Source of the DNA: JBBRNH01 sp038230415
GTDB taxonomy: Bacteria; Bacteroidota; Bacteroidia; Cytophagales; Spirosomataceae
Direction of reading: 5' to 3'
DNA: 64,000 bases
Assembly: GCA_038230415.1 (NCBI GenBank)
Contig: JBBRNH010000020.1
Span: 6,865 to 70,864 of the forward strand
The notes under the pieces were generated by a model, which had not been told where the DNA came from, did no database searches, and saw only the letters and a program-made list of their open reading frames with translations. Below, piece after piece: positions 52,034 through 60,227 of the stretch; position 1 is the stretch's first letter; each line of letters begins with the position of its first letter. Position numbers and translations under genes: made by a program.

Positions 52034-55000
52034 TCCCAATCGAATTATAAATCACCTCGTCAATCCGTTTGCGGAGTTTGGTGGTGTTAATCAGGTTGTT
52101 AGCTGCCGTCGGGTGAATCCGGTTCGAGAGAAACACAAACACGAGGTCTTTGTCGGGGTCAACCCAAACCACGTTGCCGGTGAACCCCGTATGCCCAAAC
52201 GAATGGCCCGACGCGGCATCGGCCACATACACGCTGCTCTGGTCGGGGTTGGGTTTGTCCCAGCCGAGGGCGCGGTGGGAGCGCGGGCTGATGGTCTGCG
52301 TGAAATACGGAACCGTCTTTTCGTCAAAAATACGTTTGCCGCCATACTCCCCTTTTTGCAGGTTGAGTTGCAGCAACGTGGCAATTTCGTGGGCGTTGCC
52401 AAATAACCCCGCGTGGCCCGACACCCCGCCCTGCACGGCGGCCATCTGATCATGCACGGTGCCGCTCAACAAGCCATTTCTGAAATACGTGTCCTGCTCG
52501 GTTGGGGCGCAGCGAACGGAGCCGCCCGCCGTTCCCAATAAGCGTTGCAGGGGCGTGAAACCCAGCGTTTGCAGACCCAGCGGTTTATAAATCGTCTCGA
52601 CCACAAACTTGTCCATCGGCTGTTTTGTGACGCGCTCCACCACCTTTTGCAACGTCATAAAATTCAGGTCGCTATACACGTAACTCGGTTTGCCGTCTTC
52701 GTATTTGCGCGACATTGGCGACTGAATCACCCACTTCCAGACCGAATCTTTCAGGGCAGGCGTGGCCCAGAGCGCGGGGCCAACCTGCAACGGGTGCAGA
52801 CTGTCGGGCTTGCTGCTGTAATAGTCGGCTTTCAGGCCACCGCCCAGCGTTTTGGTACGCTCCCACGAGCCGGGAAAATAAGACACCATGCCCGACTGAT
52901 GCCAGAGCATATCGCGCAGGGTAATGTTCTGCTTGTTGGTGCCGCGCAGTTCGGGCAGGTAAACCGACGCACGTTGGTCAAGGTCAATCTGTTTGTGGTC
53001 ATAGAGCCACATCACGCACTGCAACGTACTCAGCACTTTGGTCAGCGAGGCCAGGTCATAGAGCGTCTCGTTGGTTACTTTATCGCTCCCGGCGTAGGTC
53101 AGTTTCCCGAAGTTACGGTCATACACGATTTTACCTTTCCGGGCCACCAGCACCTGACAACCCGGCACCACGCGGTCGGTGAGGGCTTTCTGCACAATTT
53201 TGTCAATCTGAGCCAGGGTTTCGCTGCTCATACCCACGCTTTCGGGGGTGGCGTTGCCAAGCCGGTCGCCGGGGGGCATGGTCAGGCTCTGCCCCGCCGA
53301 ATGGTCGCCGACCGAAACCGGCATGATACCATTTACGCCTGAGCCGCCAAAAACCGACTGCGCCATCGCCCGTTGCATCTCCTCAAAGTCCTGATACCCA
53401 CACAGTACCGCATCGGCATCGGCAAACTGGCTCAGGCTGTATGCCGGGCCAAACGCGGCCACAATTACCCGTTTACCCGACGCTTTTAGCCGCGCAATAA
53501 AATCGAGCGTGGTTTTGGTGATGCCAAACTTGCGGCTTGCCGATTCGCTCATGCGGTGCAGACTCACCACCACCACATTGGCCTCGCCCACCTGCGCCAG
53601 CATATCGTTGAGGTCGGTTTCGTCGGTCGGCTTTTCGCTGTACAAGATGTGCTGAAACGGCGCGTACTGGCTCAGGGTTTTCTGGAAGGTGTTGCCCCAC
53701 TCGGCCCCGATAGCCACCGACGCTAACCGGAGGGTGTCTAAATCGCGGAGGGGCAGGGTTTTATTGCGGTTCTCAACGAGCGTCACGGCCTCGGTGCAGA
53801 GTTCCTGTTTCAGGGCCTGGGCTTCGGGCGAGTTCAGGTCGGCACCGAGGTTCAGCAGCTCAATCGGCTGCGTTTTGTGCAACCCGGCCCAGTATTTGGC
53901 CCGCAGGATTTTCTGGACTTTCTCATCAATAAACGCCTGCGAGATAATGCCCGTTTCTAACGCCGTCAGGATGTTGGTGATGGCCTGCTTCACGTTTTCG
54001 GGATACAGCAAAATGTCGTTACCGGCCATCAACGCCCGTAGGTTTACGTCGGTTATTTTGGCCGACCGACTCACCCCGGCCATGTTCATGGCATCGGTAA
54101 AGACCAACCCCCGGAACCCTAACTCTCTCTTTAGCAGATCGGTAACAACTTTGCCGGAGAGCGTAGCGGCAATGGCCGGTGTCGAATTGTCAATGCCCGG
54201 CACGTGCAGATGCCCCGTTACGACACCCATCAGCGAGTCGGCAATGAGCTTGCGGAACGGATACAGGTCAATGTTGTGGAGTTGTTCGGTTGTCCGGTTG
54301 ATGAGCGGGAGCGTGTGGTGCGAATCGGTGCTGGCATCGCCATGACCGGGAAAATGCTTGGCCGTAGCAATGATGCGGTTATGTTGCAGGCCGTTCATGT
54401 AGGCAACGGCTTTGCGGGCCACGTTGTCTTTGTCTTCGCCAAACGACCGATTGCCGATAACCGGGTTGGCCGCGTTGCTGTTTACGTCAGAAACCGGCGC
54501 GAAATTGATGTGAATACCGAGCCGTTTGCACTGCCGCCCGATTTCGTCGCCCATCCTGAAAATCAGTTCGTCGTTTCTGACCGCGCCGAGGGTCATCTGT
54601 TTGGGAAAGTCCATCGTGCTGTCGAGTCGCATCCCCAAGCCCCATTCGCCATCAATGCCCACAAACAGCGGAATTTTGGCGAGCGACTGGTAGCGATTCG
54701 TCAGCACGGCCTGCCGGTAGGGGCCACCCTGAAAATAAATCAGCCCGCCGATGTGGTAGTTCTGAATCAGGTGTTCGATGTACTGGTAATGGTTGTCGTG
54801 CCGGTTAGAGAACGTGGCAACCATAAAAAACTGCCCCACTTTCTGGGCCGGAGTCATGGTCTGAAACACACTATCAACCCAGTGGCGGGCTATCGAATCG
54901 GGCAGGGCCAGCACATCAACAACGCTGGCATTCAGGTGGTTGGGGTCAGCTTCTGGCTCCAAATACATCAGCGACCGATCAAGCGAGGCCGTTAAAACGG

Positions 55001-55202
55001 GCGGCTCTGGTTTGTGAGGGGCGGGCCGGGCAAACCGAATGGACTGTTTACTGTGGCGAACTGATTTTTTGGCTTTTGCCCGGTGAGAAGCCGCTTTCGT
55101 GCGGACCGAACGGTGTTTGCCGGGTCGCTTCTGACTGCCCGTCAATGGCATACCGGCCAGCAACAGACAACAGAAGAACAACAGAATAATTCGGTTACGC
55201 AT
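52029..55202 (-). CDS. Glycoside hydrolase family 3 (NagZ-like) fused to a serine beta-lactamase-type hydrolase
   Basis: 1057 residues from the ATG at 55202; signal peptide ends near TGSQ (about residue 24), then a basic linker. GH3 (about 110-460) has FVGIDGEWGLGMRL, the NagZ-type catalytic loop KHFPGHGDASTDSHH (282-296) and the nucleophile Asp370 in GLVFTDAMNM. A second alpha/beta part spans about 470-640. The serine hydrolase (about 660-1040) has S-L-T-K (Ser719, Lys722), YSDLNF in place of Y-x-N, and G-H-T-G-F near the end. NagZ-like enzymes cut N-acetylglucosamine from muropeptides; the second domain may act as an esterase, transpeptidase-like or peptidase unit. The fusion is known in Bacteroidota and points to cell-wall recycling in the periplasm. 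Confidence 0.92.
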   Translation of the reverse strand: MRNRIILLFFCCLLLAGMPLTGSQKRPGKHRSVRTKAASHRAKAKKSVRHSKQSIRFARPAPHKPEPPVLTASLDRSLMYLEPEADPNHLNASVVDVLALPDSIARHWVDSVFQTMTPAQKVGQFFMVATFSNRHDNHYQYIEHLIQNYHIGGLIYFQGGPYRQAVLTNRYQSLAKIPLFVGIDGEWGLGMRLDSTMDFPKQMTLGAVRNDELIFRMGDEIGRQCKRLGIHINFAPVSDVNSNAANPVIGNRSFGEDKDNVARKAVAYMNGLQHNRIIATAKHFPGHGDASTDSHHTLPLINRTTEQLHNIDLYPFRKLIADSLMGVVTGHLHVPGIDNSTPAIAATLSGKVVTDLLKRELGFRGLVFTDAMNMAGVSRSAKITDVNLRALMAGNDILLYPENVKQAITNILTALETGIISQAFIDEKVQKILRAKYWAGLHKTQPIELLNLGADLNSPEAQALKQELCTEAVTLVENRNKTLPLRDLDTLRLASVAIGAEWGNTFQKTLSQYAPFQHILYSEKPTDETDLNDMLAQVGEANVVVVSLHRMSESASRKFGITKTTLDFIARLKASGKRVIVAAFGPAYSLSQFADADAVLCGYQDFEEMQRAMAQSVFGGSGVNGIMPVSVGDHSAGQSLTMPPGDRLGNATPESVGMSSETLAQIDKIVQKALTDRVVPGCQVLVARKGKIVYDRNFGKLTYAGSDKVTNETLYDLASLTKVLSTLQCVMWLYDHKQIDLDQRASVYLPELRGTNKQNITLRDMLWHQSGMVSYFPGSWERTKTLGGGLKADYYSSKPDSLHPLQVGPALWATPALKDSVWKWVIQSPMSRKYEDGKPSYVYSDLNFMTLQKVVERVTKQPMDKFVVETIYKPLGLQTLGFTPLQRLLGTAGGSVRCAPTEQDTYFRNGLLSGTVHDQMAAVQGGVSGHAGLFGNAHEIATLLQLNLQKGEYGGKRIFDEKTVPYFTQTISPRSHRALGWDKPNPDQSSVYVADAASGHSFGHTGFTGNVVWVDPDKDLVFVFLSNRIHPTAANNLINTTKLRKRIDEVIYNSIGK

Positions 55203-55346
55203 AGTTACGGAGTAGTAAAAACGGGCCGATAACCCGATAGGCATACAGAAATGAACGATAAAAATAAGGGATGTGCAACAAAGCCCGCACTTTATTCCCG
55301 AAATTTCTGTGATTCTACCGGAATAGTGCAAATTTTGTGCAGCCAT

Positions 55347-55423
55347 TTTCTGTCATTCCGACCTAAGGAGGAATCTACGGTGCCAAGCTGAATAGATTCC
55401 TCCTTAGGTCGGAATGACAGAAA
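55347..55423. repeat. Perfect 30-bp inverted repeat of the GTCATTCCGAC family, copy 2
   Basis: Arms 55347-55376 and 55394-55423 are exact complements with a 17-base loop. The sequence is close to copy 1 at 6412-6484; inside the stem, four to five bases differ but pairing is kept. Here it stands between two divergent genes (GH3 on minus, DUF2490 on plus), so it is not a terminator of either. Confidence 0.8.
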
Positions 55424-55439
55424 TTACACCCTGCAAACT

Positions 55440-56162
55440 ATGTACCGACTTTTGTCTTCTTGCGTGCTGATTATCAGTTTCCTATCATTTCCGGCAACGG
55501 CCCAGCATTATCAGCATACCTCGCTGTGGCTGCGGCTGAACGCCAACGTTGATTTATCCAGACGCTGGCTGCTGACCGGCGACCTGCTGTATCGGCGGCA
55601 GAATGATTTCCACGAAAGTCAGTTGAATTTTTTGAGCCGCCCCTACCTCAATCCGTCGGGGCGGGTGGGTCTCACCTACCGAACCCCCCATTGGGCCATC
55701 ACGGCGTTTCCGTTTGTGTGGTTCAATTCATTTCCGGCTTTAGGCAAGGCCAGTGATTTTGAGCGGCCAGCGGTACAGGAGTTGCGCCCCAGTCTGTATG
55801 CCGAGTGGAGCCAGAATCTGTCGAAATCACTGTCGGTACGGCTGCGTGGAGGCTACGAATACCGCTATTTTCAGAACGATCCGACAACGGGCCGCGTCCG
55901 GTTTCGGGCGATGCTACGGTGTGTATTTTCGCCCCGGCTGTATGGCTATGTCTGGCAGGAAATTATCACCGCAGCCCCGCCCAACAGAGACTTAAACCCG
56001 CAACCGATTGACATTAACCGGGTTAATTTGATGCTTGGCCGACAGTTCAGCAAGCATTACGCACTCGAAGCAGGGTACCAGTTTACGCACCGCCAACGCC
56101 GAACGCTAACCGAATTTGACGAAGAACACGCCCTGACGATAACGGGAATACTGCGGTTTTAA
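55440..56162 (+). CDS. DUF2490 outer-membrane beta-barrel protein
   Basis: 240 residues; signal peptide MYRLLSSCVLIISFLSFPATAQ. The rest is built of alternating amphipathic strands, with the DUF2490 pattern: HTSLWLRLNANVDLSRRWLL, LYRRQNDFHESQLNFLSRPY, RVGLTYRTPHWAITAFPFVW, VRLRGGYEYRYFQ, LYGYVWQEIITAAP and a final strand ITGILRF ending in Phe, the usual barrel signal for BamA. The family has no known activity. Its 3' end overlaps by about 80 bases a small convergent gene on the other strand. Confidence 0.85.
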   Translation: MYRLLSSCVLIISFLSFPATAQHYQHTSLWLRLNANVDLSRRWLLTGDLLYRRQNDFHESQLNFLSRPYLNPSGRVGLTYRTPHWAITAFPFVWFNSFPALGKASDFERPAVQELRPSLYAEWSQNLSKSLSVRLRGGYEYRYFQNDPTTGRVRFRAMLRCVFSPRLYGYVWQEIITAAPPNRDLNPQPIDINRVNLMLGRQFSKHYALEAGYQFTHRQRRTLTEFDEEHALTITGILRF

Positions 56163-56346
56163 CCGGAGAGGGTAATACCGATTGCCGCGATCCCGGCTGC
56201 CGCAGCAACGGTTGTCCCAGTCCCGGTTGCCGGAATGCTTTAGCGTTCACCAATTTGCGGGCGGCAAACAAATTGTGCGGATGCCCCATGCCCATTGCCT
56301 GCACTGAGAACGTCACCAGCAGGATTCCCAAAATCAGCCTTTTCAT
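56083..56346 (-). CDS. Small secreted protein (87 aa) overlapping DUF2490 antisense
   Basis: 87 residues from the ATG at 56346. MKRLILGILLVTFSVQAMG is a clean signal peptide; the mature part is basic and proline-rich (RQPGLGQPLLRQPGSRQSVL) with no known domain. The gene is unusual because its last 80 bases lie antisense over the DUF2490 gene end. Support for a real gene is the signal peptide together with a consensus promoter (56376-56407) about 30 bases upstream. It could still be a chance frame. Confidence 0.5.
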   Translation of the reverse strand: MKRLILGILLVTFSVQAMGMGHPHNLFAARKLVNAKAFRQPGLGQPLLRQPGSRQSVLPSPVKTAVFPLSSGRVLRQIRLAFGVGGA

Positions 56347-56375
56347 AACCGTAGTTGGTTGTTTGATTGATGATG

Positions 56376-56407
56376 CAAAGATATGGGTGTTCTTGGGTAT
56401 CTTGCAA
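56376..56407 (-). promoter_or_regulatory. Promoter of the small secreted protein gene
   Basis: On the minus strand TTG (56407-56405), 21 bases, then TATCTTTG (56383-56376), a perfect -7 match. It lies about 30 bases before the ATG at 56346. Confidence 0.5.
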
Positions 56408-56427
56408 TACAAAGTACTAAAATTTTT

Positions 56428-56460
56428 TACGAGCGTTCAGGCAATGCCTAAACGCTCGTA
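56428..56460. terminator. Hairpin after the 289-aa secreted protein gene
   Basis: About 16-bp arms (56428-56443, 56445-56460) with one mismatch, starting 3 bases after the minus-strand stop codon. Only a short T-run follows. Confidence 0.55.
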
Positions 56461-56462
56461 CA

Positions 56463-57332
56463 TTAGTCTACCACCACCCGCTTCGTGGCTCCGTCGTCGT
56501 TTTGGGTAACGGTCAGGAAATAGGTTCCGCTCATTTTTTTGCCGAGGTCAAGCTGACCGACAAACTCGCCCGCGAAGTCTTTAATGTCTTTGCGGGCAAT
56601 TTCTTTACCGCCGGGCGTTGTGACCCGGATGCTGACATCGCCTTTTGCCGGTGCCGTAAACCGGATGTTGAGTTGGTCGCGGTCGGGGTTATTGGGGTAG
56701 GCCTGCAAGCCCCGGATGCTGGCCGGTTTGGTACTACGGCCAAACTCATCGGCCCAGTTTTCGAACGGCTCTATGAATAATTTCCGATCCCAGCCGGGCG
56801 TAAACACGCGGTTCATCCGGTCGGCTAACGAGTCGGCCTGCACCCGAAATTCGTATTTCCAGGCATTACGGTCATTGTCATCCCAGTACCGATAATTCTT
56901 TTCGTTATCGTTCCAGTACCGATAATCCATTTTTGGCGATTTAGAGGGCTTAGGAGTGCGGGGCATATTGGGGAAACCGGGGTTTCCGTTGGGGTTTGGC
57001 CCGGCATAATCATTGCGGTTCATGCGCCGTTCCAGACTGGTTCGGTTGCCCTGATTGTCTTCGACGGTGACGCTCAACTGGCGTTTTTTGCCGTCTTTGT
57101 GGGCCGTTTTTAAGGAGTCAATCAGTCGCTCGACCAATTTATCCTGTTCACCGGCGGGCAGATTGCGATAGGTCCGGTCAAGTTCACGGACTTCATCGCC
57201 GGTGCGTTCGGTAATTTTCACCCGCACTTCGTTATCGGTCGGGTTGGTTTGCTGGGCCGTTGCGCGGGCAATACCCGCCGAAACCAGCAGCAGCGTTAGC
57301 CCGAACCGGCGGGCGTTGCGAAATGTTTTCAT
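56463..57332 (-). CDS. Secreted protein with T9SS type A-like C-terminal domain
   Basis: 289 residues from the ATG at 57332; signal peptide MKTFRNARRFGLTLLLVSAGIARATAQ. Residues of about 30-110 are charged (VKITERTGDEVRELDRTYRN, DGKKRQLSVTVEDNQGNRTS), residues 115-165 are rich in Asn, Pro and Tyr (two near-copies of DYRYWNDNEKN / NYRYWDDNDRN), and the last 80 (LQAYPNPDRDQLNIRFTAPA-like, here PNNPDRDQLNIRFTAPAKGD) end as a sorting domain KMSGTYFLTVTQNDDGATKR. No enzyme motif is visible. Divergent from the histidine kinase gene, so the two may be linked functionally; role unknown. Confidence 0.75.
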   Translation of the reverse strand: MKTFRNARRFGLTLLLVSAGIARATAQQTNPTDNEVRVKITERTGDEVRELDRTYRNLPAGEQDKLVERLIDSLKTAHKDGKKRQLSVTVEDNQGNRTSLERRMNRNDYAGPNPNGNPGFPNMPRTPKPSKSPKMDYRYWNDNEKNYRYWDDNDRNAWKYEFRVQADSLADRMNRVFTPGWDRKLFIEPFENWADEFGRSTKPASIRGLQAYPNNPDRDQLNIRFTAPAKGDVSIRVTTPGGKEIARKDIKDFAGEFVGQLDLGKKMSGTYFLTVTQNDDGATKRVVVD

Positions 57333-57452
57333 GGCACAAGAGTCGTTAAAGATTGTTAAAAGCCCGGTAAACAAGGCGTTAGCCCGTTACTTTTAGGATG
57401 CCTTGCGGAAAGACGCAGCTTGCCGGGCGAACGTTGCACAAGAACTGAAAAA

Positions 57453-59405
57453 ATGTCGAGACAGTATATTCGCTGGATTGTGGCCCTGATGGGCGTAGGC
57501 TTGTTGGGCGTGATTGGCTTGCAGGTCTATTGGCTCCGCACGGCCTGGCAGTTGCAGCAGGAGCAGTTTAGTTACCGCGTAACCGATGCCCTTCAGGAAG
57601 TTGTCCGCACCCTTGAGCGGCAGGAGATTCAGTACCTGACCCGGCAGCGCGGTCGGGCGCAGGCGCAACAGCAACGGCTGATGGCGATAGCCAAACCGGG
57701 CGGAGACCGCGTTCAAAAACCGGCACCGGCAGGCAGTCAAACAGCCAAACAGATAAACAGCCAAACCGGGCGCGGCCCGCGTTCCCTGCGTCCGTCGTTG
57801 CCGCAGAATTTCAGTTCGCAGTCGCTCTCAGATGCCTTGCAGCCAGTGGCTACGCCCCTCTCGCCAGAGCAGGTGCAGGTGGTCGAAGCGTTTTTTCGGC
57901 AGCAGGAAGAACTGATGGCTGCGGGCGATTTTCAAGCGCAATTAGCGCAGCAACAGCAGTTTGAAGCCTGGGCCGACGATGTGCTGGCCGGACAGATTCA
58001 GCACTATCAGGTCCAGATTCTGTCGGCAGACTCAATCAAAAAAGCCCGGCAACGGAATCAGATAACCAACAAAGAAAAGCCGCCCCGGTCTGTTTCTTTA
58101 ATTCCCCATTCTGCCTCTCGTGGCCCGGCCTCTCGTGGCCCGGCCTCTCGTGGCCCGGCCTCTTCACAGACCGGGGGAAAAGAAACCCCACCGGCACCAA
58201 CCACAACGCATCCCTCTTCTGATGCACAGATTGCGCTCGTCAAAGACGTAATGAAAGAATTGATGCTGTCGGAGCGGCCCGTTGAAGAGCGCGTTGACCG
58301 GCTGACATTAGACACGCTGCTGTTTAACACCCTGCACGAGCGGGGCATCGCCATTCCCTACGAATACGGCGTTGAGACGGCCCGCACCACTAACCCCGCC
58401 TGGGCCGTGCGGGGCATAAAATCACCGTTTTTGTTTGCCTCGTTTGGCGTTGATAACCAGACCCTGCGTCAGGAAGGTTACCGGGCCGCGCTCTTTCCCA
58501 ACAACCTGCTCGAAACGGGTAATTTCGTTTATGTGCATTTCCCCGACCAGCAGCAGTACATTCTGCAACGGCTCGGTGCCACGTTTGCGGCCTCGGCTGT
58601 ACTGATTCTGGTGATTCTGGCCTGTTTCTACATCGCCATCAGCACCATTGTCCGCCAGAAAAAACTTGCCGACATCAAAAACGATTTCATCAATAATATG
58701 ACCCACGAGTTGAAAACGCCCATTTCAACCATTTCGTTAGCTATCGAAATGGCGGGCGAACAACTCAGCGCGGAGCATGGCCCGGCTACTAACCCCGGCC
58801 CCGACGAAACCAATCAGCGGCTCACGCGCTACCTCGGCATCGTGCGCGACGAAACCCGCCGACTCGGTTCGCACGTGGAGAAAGTGCTGCAAATGGCCCT
58901 CCTCGACCGGGGTGAAATCAAACTCGCCCTCGCGCCCGTGAACGTGCATGACATCATCGAAACCGTGCTGAACAACATGAGCCTGCAACTCGAAACCCGG
59001 CACGGCGAGGTTGACCTGGCCTTTGATGCCGACAATGAAATCGTTAGGGCCGATGCCGTTCACCTGACCAATATCCTGACCAATCTCGTTGACAACGCCA
59101 TTAAATATTCGCCCGGCGAGCCGCACCTGACCGTTAGCACCCAAAGCCTGCCCGACGGGGTGAGCATCCGCGTGGCTGACGAAGGATTGGGCATGACAAA
59201 AGAGCAACTGAGCCGGATTTTTGAGAAGTTTTACCGCGTGCCAACCGGCAACCGCCACGATGTGAAGGGTTTTGGCTTGGGCCTGAGTTACGTCAAAAAA
59301 ATGGTTGACGAACACCAGGGCCGCATCACGGTTGAGAGCCAGCCCGGCGCGGGCAGCACCTTTGAGTTGATTTTACCCTATTCAATGAAGAGTGAAGAAT
59401 TATGA
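57453..59405 (+). CDS. Two-component sensor histidine kinase
   Basis: 650 residues from the ATG at 57453. An N-terminal membrane segment (IRWIVALMGVGLLGVIGLQV, about 6-25) and a second one (FAASAVLILVILACFYIAIS, about 380-399) bracket a large periplasmic region that is Gln-rich and holds three R-G-P-A-S repeats (about 221-238). The cytoplasmic part has the phosphorylated His418 in NNMTHELKTPIST, then N-box NLVDNAIKYSPGEP, ADEGLGMTKEQL, FEKFYRVPTGNRHDVKGFGLGLSYVKK and GSTFELILPY. Its last six codons and stop lie inside a 32-bp inverted repeat. The OmpR-type regulator gene follows 63 bases later, an expected partner. Confidence 0.92.
   Translation: MSRQYIRWIVALMGVGLLGVIGLQVYWLRTAWQLQQEQFSYRVTDALQEVVRTLERQEIQYLTRQRGRAQAQQQRLMAIAKPGGDRVQKPAPAGSQTAKQINSQTGRGPRSLRPSLPQNFSSQSLSDALQPVATPLSPEQVQVVEAFFRQQEELMAAGDFQAQLAQQQQFEAWADDVLAGQIQHYQVQILSADSIKKARQRNQITNKEKPPRSVSLIPHSASRGPASRGPASRGPASSQTGGKETPPAPTTTHPSSDAQIALVKDVMKELMLSERPVEERVDRLTLDTLLFNTLHERGIAIPYEYGVETARTTNPAWAVRGIKSPFLFASFGVDNQTLRQEGYRAALFPNNLLETGNFVYVHFPDQQQYILQRLGATFAASAVLILVILACFYIAISTIVRQKKLADIKNDFINNMTHELKTPISTISLAIEMAGEQLSAEHGPATNPGPDETNQRLTRYLGIVRDETRRLGSHVEKVLQMALLDRGEIKLALAPVNVHDIIETVLNNMSLQLETRHGEVDLAFDADNEIVRADAVHLTNILTNLVDNAIKYSPGEPHLTVSTQSLPDGVSIRVADEGLGMTKEQLSRIFEKFYRVPTGNRHDVKGFGLGLSYVKKMVDEHQGRITVESQPGAGSTFELILPYSMKSEEL
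58114..58164. repeat. 15-bp tandem repeat in the histidine kinase gene
   Basis: Three copies of a 15-base unit (58114-58158) plus a partial fourth, encoding R-G-P-A-S three times. Copies are identical, a likely site for slippage and length variation in the periplasmic sensor. Confidence 0.8.
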
Positions 59406-59463
59406 GTGAAGAATATCGCTTCTAATACGTCTATTCTTCACTCATAATTCTTCACTCTTCATT
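59384..59463. repeat. Perfect 32-bp inverted repeat covering the kinase stop codon and the kinase-regulator spacer
   Basis: Arms 59384-59415 and 59432-59463 are exact complements around a 16-base loop. Left arm includes the last six codons and stop of the kinase gene; the right arm ends 5 bases before the response regulator ATG. Confidence 0.85.
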
Positions 59464-59468
59464 ACCCC

Positions 59469-60164
59469 ATGACTCTCCTACTTGTTGAAGACGACCCCAA
59501 TCTGGGACAGTTGGTGCAGGAATACCTGACCATGAAAGGCTACCCCACCGACCGTGCCACCGACGGGCAGCAGGGGCTTGACCTGTTTACGCAGGGCCGG
59601 TATGACCTCTGTATTTTTGACGTGATGATGCCCAAACGCGACGGTTTCGCCCTGGCCCGCGAGGTGCGGCTCACCGGGCGCGACGTGCCGATTATCTTTC
59701 TAACCGCTAAATCAATGCCCGACGACACCATTCAGGGGTTCCGCGTCGGGGCTGATGACTACATTACCAAGCCGTTTAGTATGGAGGAATTGCTGCTCAG
59801 GATTCAGGCGATTCTACGCCGGTATCAGCGCGGCAATGTTGGTGCCGCCGACCCGACAAGCTATACCATTGGGCAGTTGACGTTTGATGTGCCGCGCCAG
59901 ACGATGACCTTTTTGGGGGCCGCTGGCGAGCCGGTGGCCCAGAAACTGACCAGCAAAGAAACGGCATTACTGGCCCTGTTTGCCCAGAACCTCAACCAGC
60001 CCATCAGCCGGAGTTTCGCCCTGAAAATGGTCTGGGGAGATGATTCGTACTTCAACGCCCGGAGCATGGATGTTTACATCACCAAGCTCCGCAAATACCT
60101 CAAAAACGACCCCGCCGTGCAGTTGGTGAATGTACACGGGGAGGGTTTTAAGCTCATTGTCTGA
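59469..60164 (+). CDS. OmpR-family response regulator
   Basis: 231 residues. Receiver domain 1-120: acidic pair D8-D9 in LLLVEDDPN, phospho-acceptor Asp51 in LCIFDVMMPKRDGF, Thr in IFLTAKS and Lys in YITKPFSMEELLLR. The C-terminal winged helix (about 140-230: LTFDVPRQTMTFL, LTSKETALLALFAQN, SRSFALKMVWGDDSYFNARS, MDVYITKLRKYLKNDPAV) binds DNA. It should take phosphate from the kinase encoded just upstream. The barrel protein gene at 60228 follows on the same strand and may be co-transcribed or controlled by it. Confidence 0.94.
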   Translation: MTLLLVEDDPNLGQLVQEYLTMKGYPTDRATDGQQGLDLFTQGRYDLCIFDVMMPKRDGFALAREVRLTGRDVPIIFLTAKSMPDDTIQGFRVGADDYITKPFSMEELLLRIQAILRRYQRGNVGAADPTSYTIGQLTFDVPRQTMTFLGAAGEPVAQKLTSKETALLALFAQNLNQPISRSFALKMVWGDDSYFNARSMDVYITKLRKYLKNDPAVQLVNVHGEGFKLIV

Positions 60165-60227
60165 CGGTCTCCGATGCAACGCTGTCTGCCCCTGCGCCGT
60201 ATTAATGGTTGTGACAGGTATTTCTTT

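Noticed and set aside
54204..54995. Plus-strand frame of 263 codons over the GH3 domain
   Set aside because: Antisense to the conserved GH3 catalytic region; Val/His-rich shadow composition.
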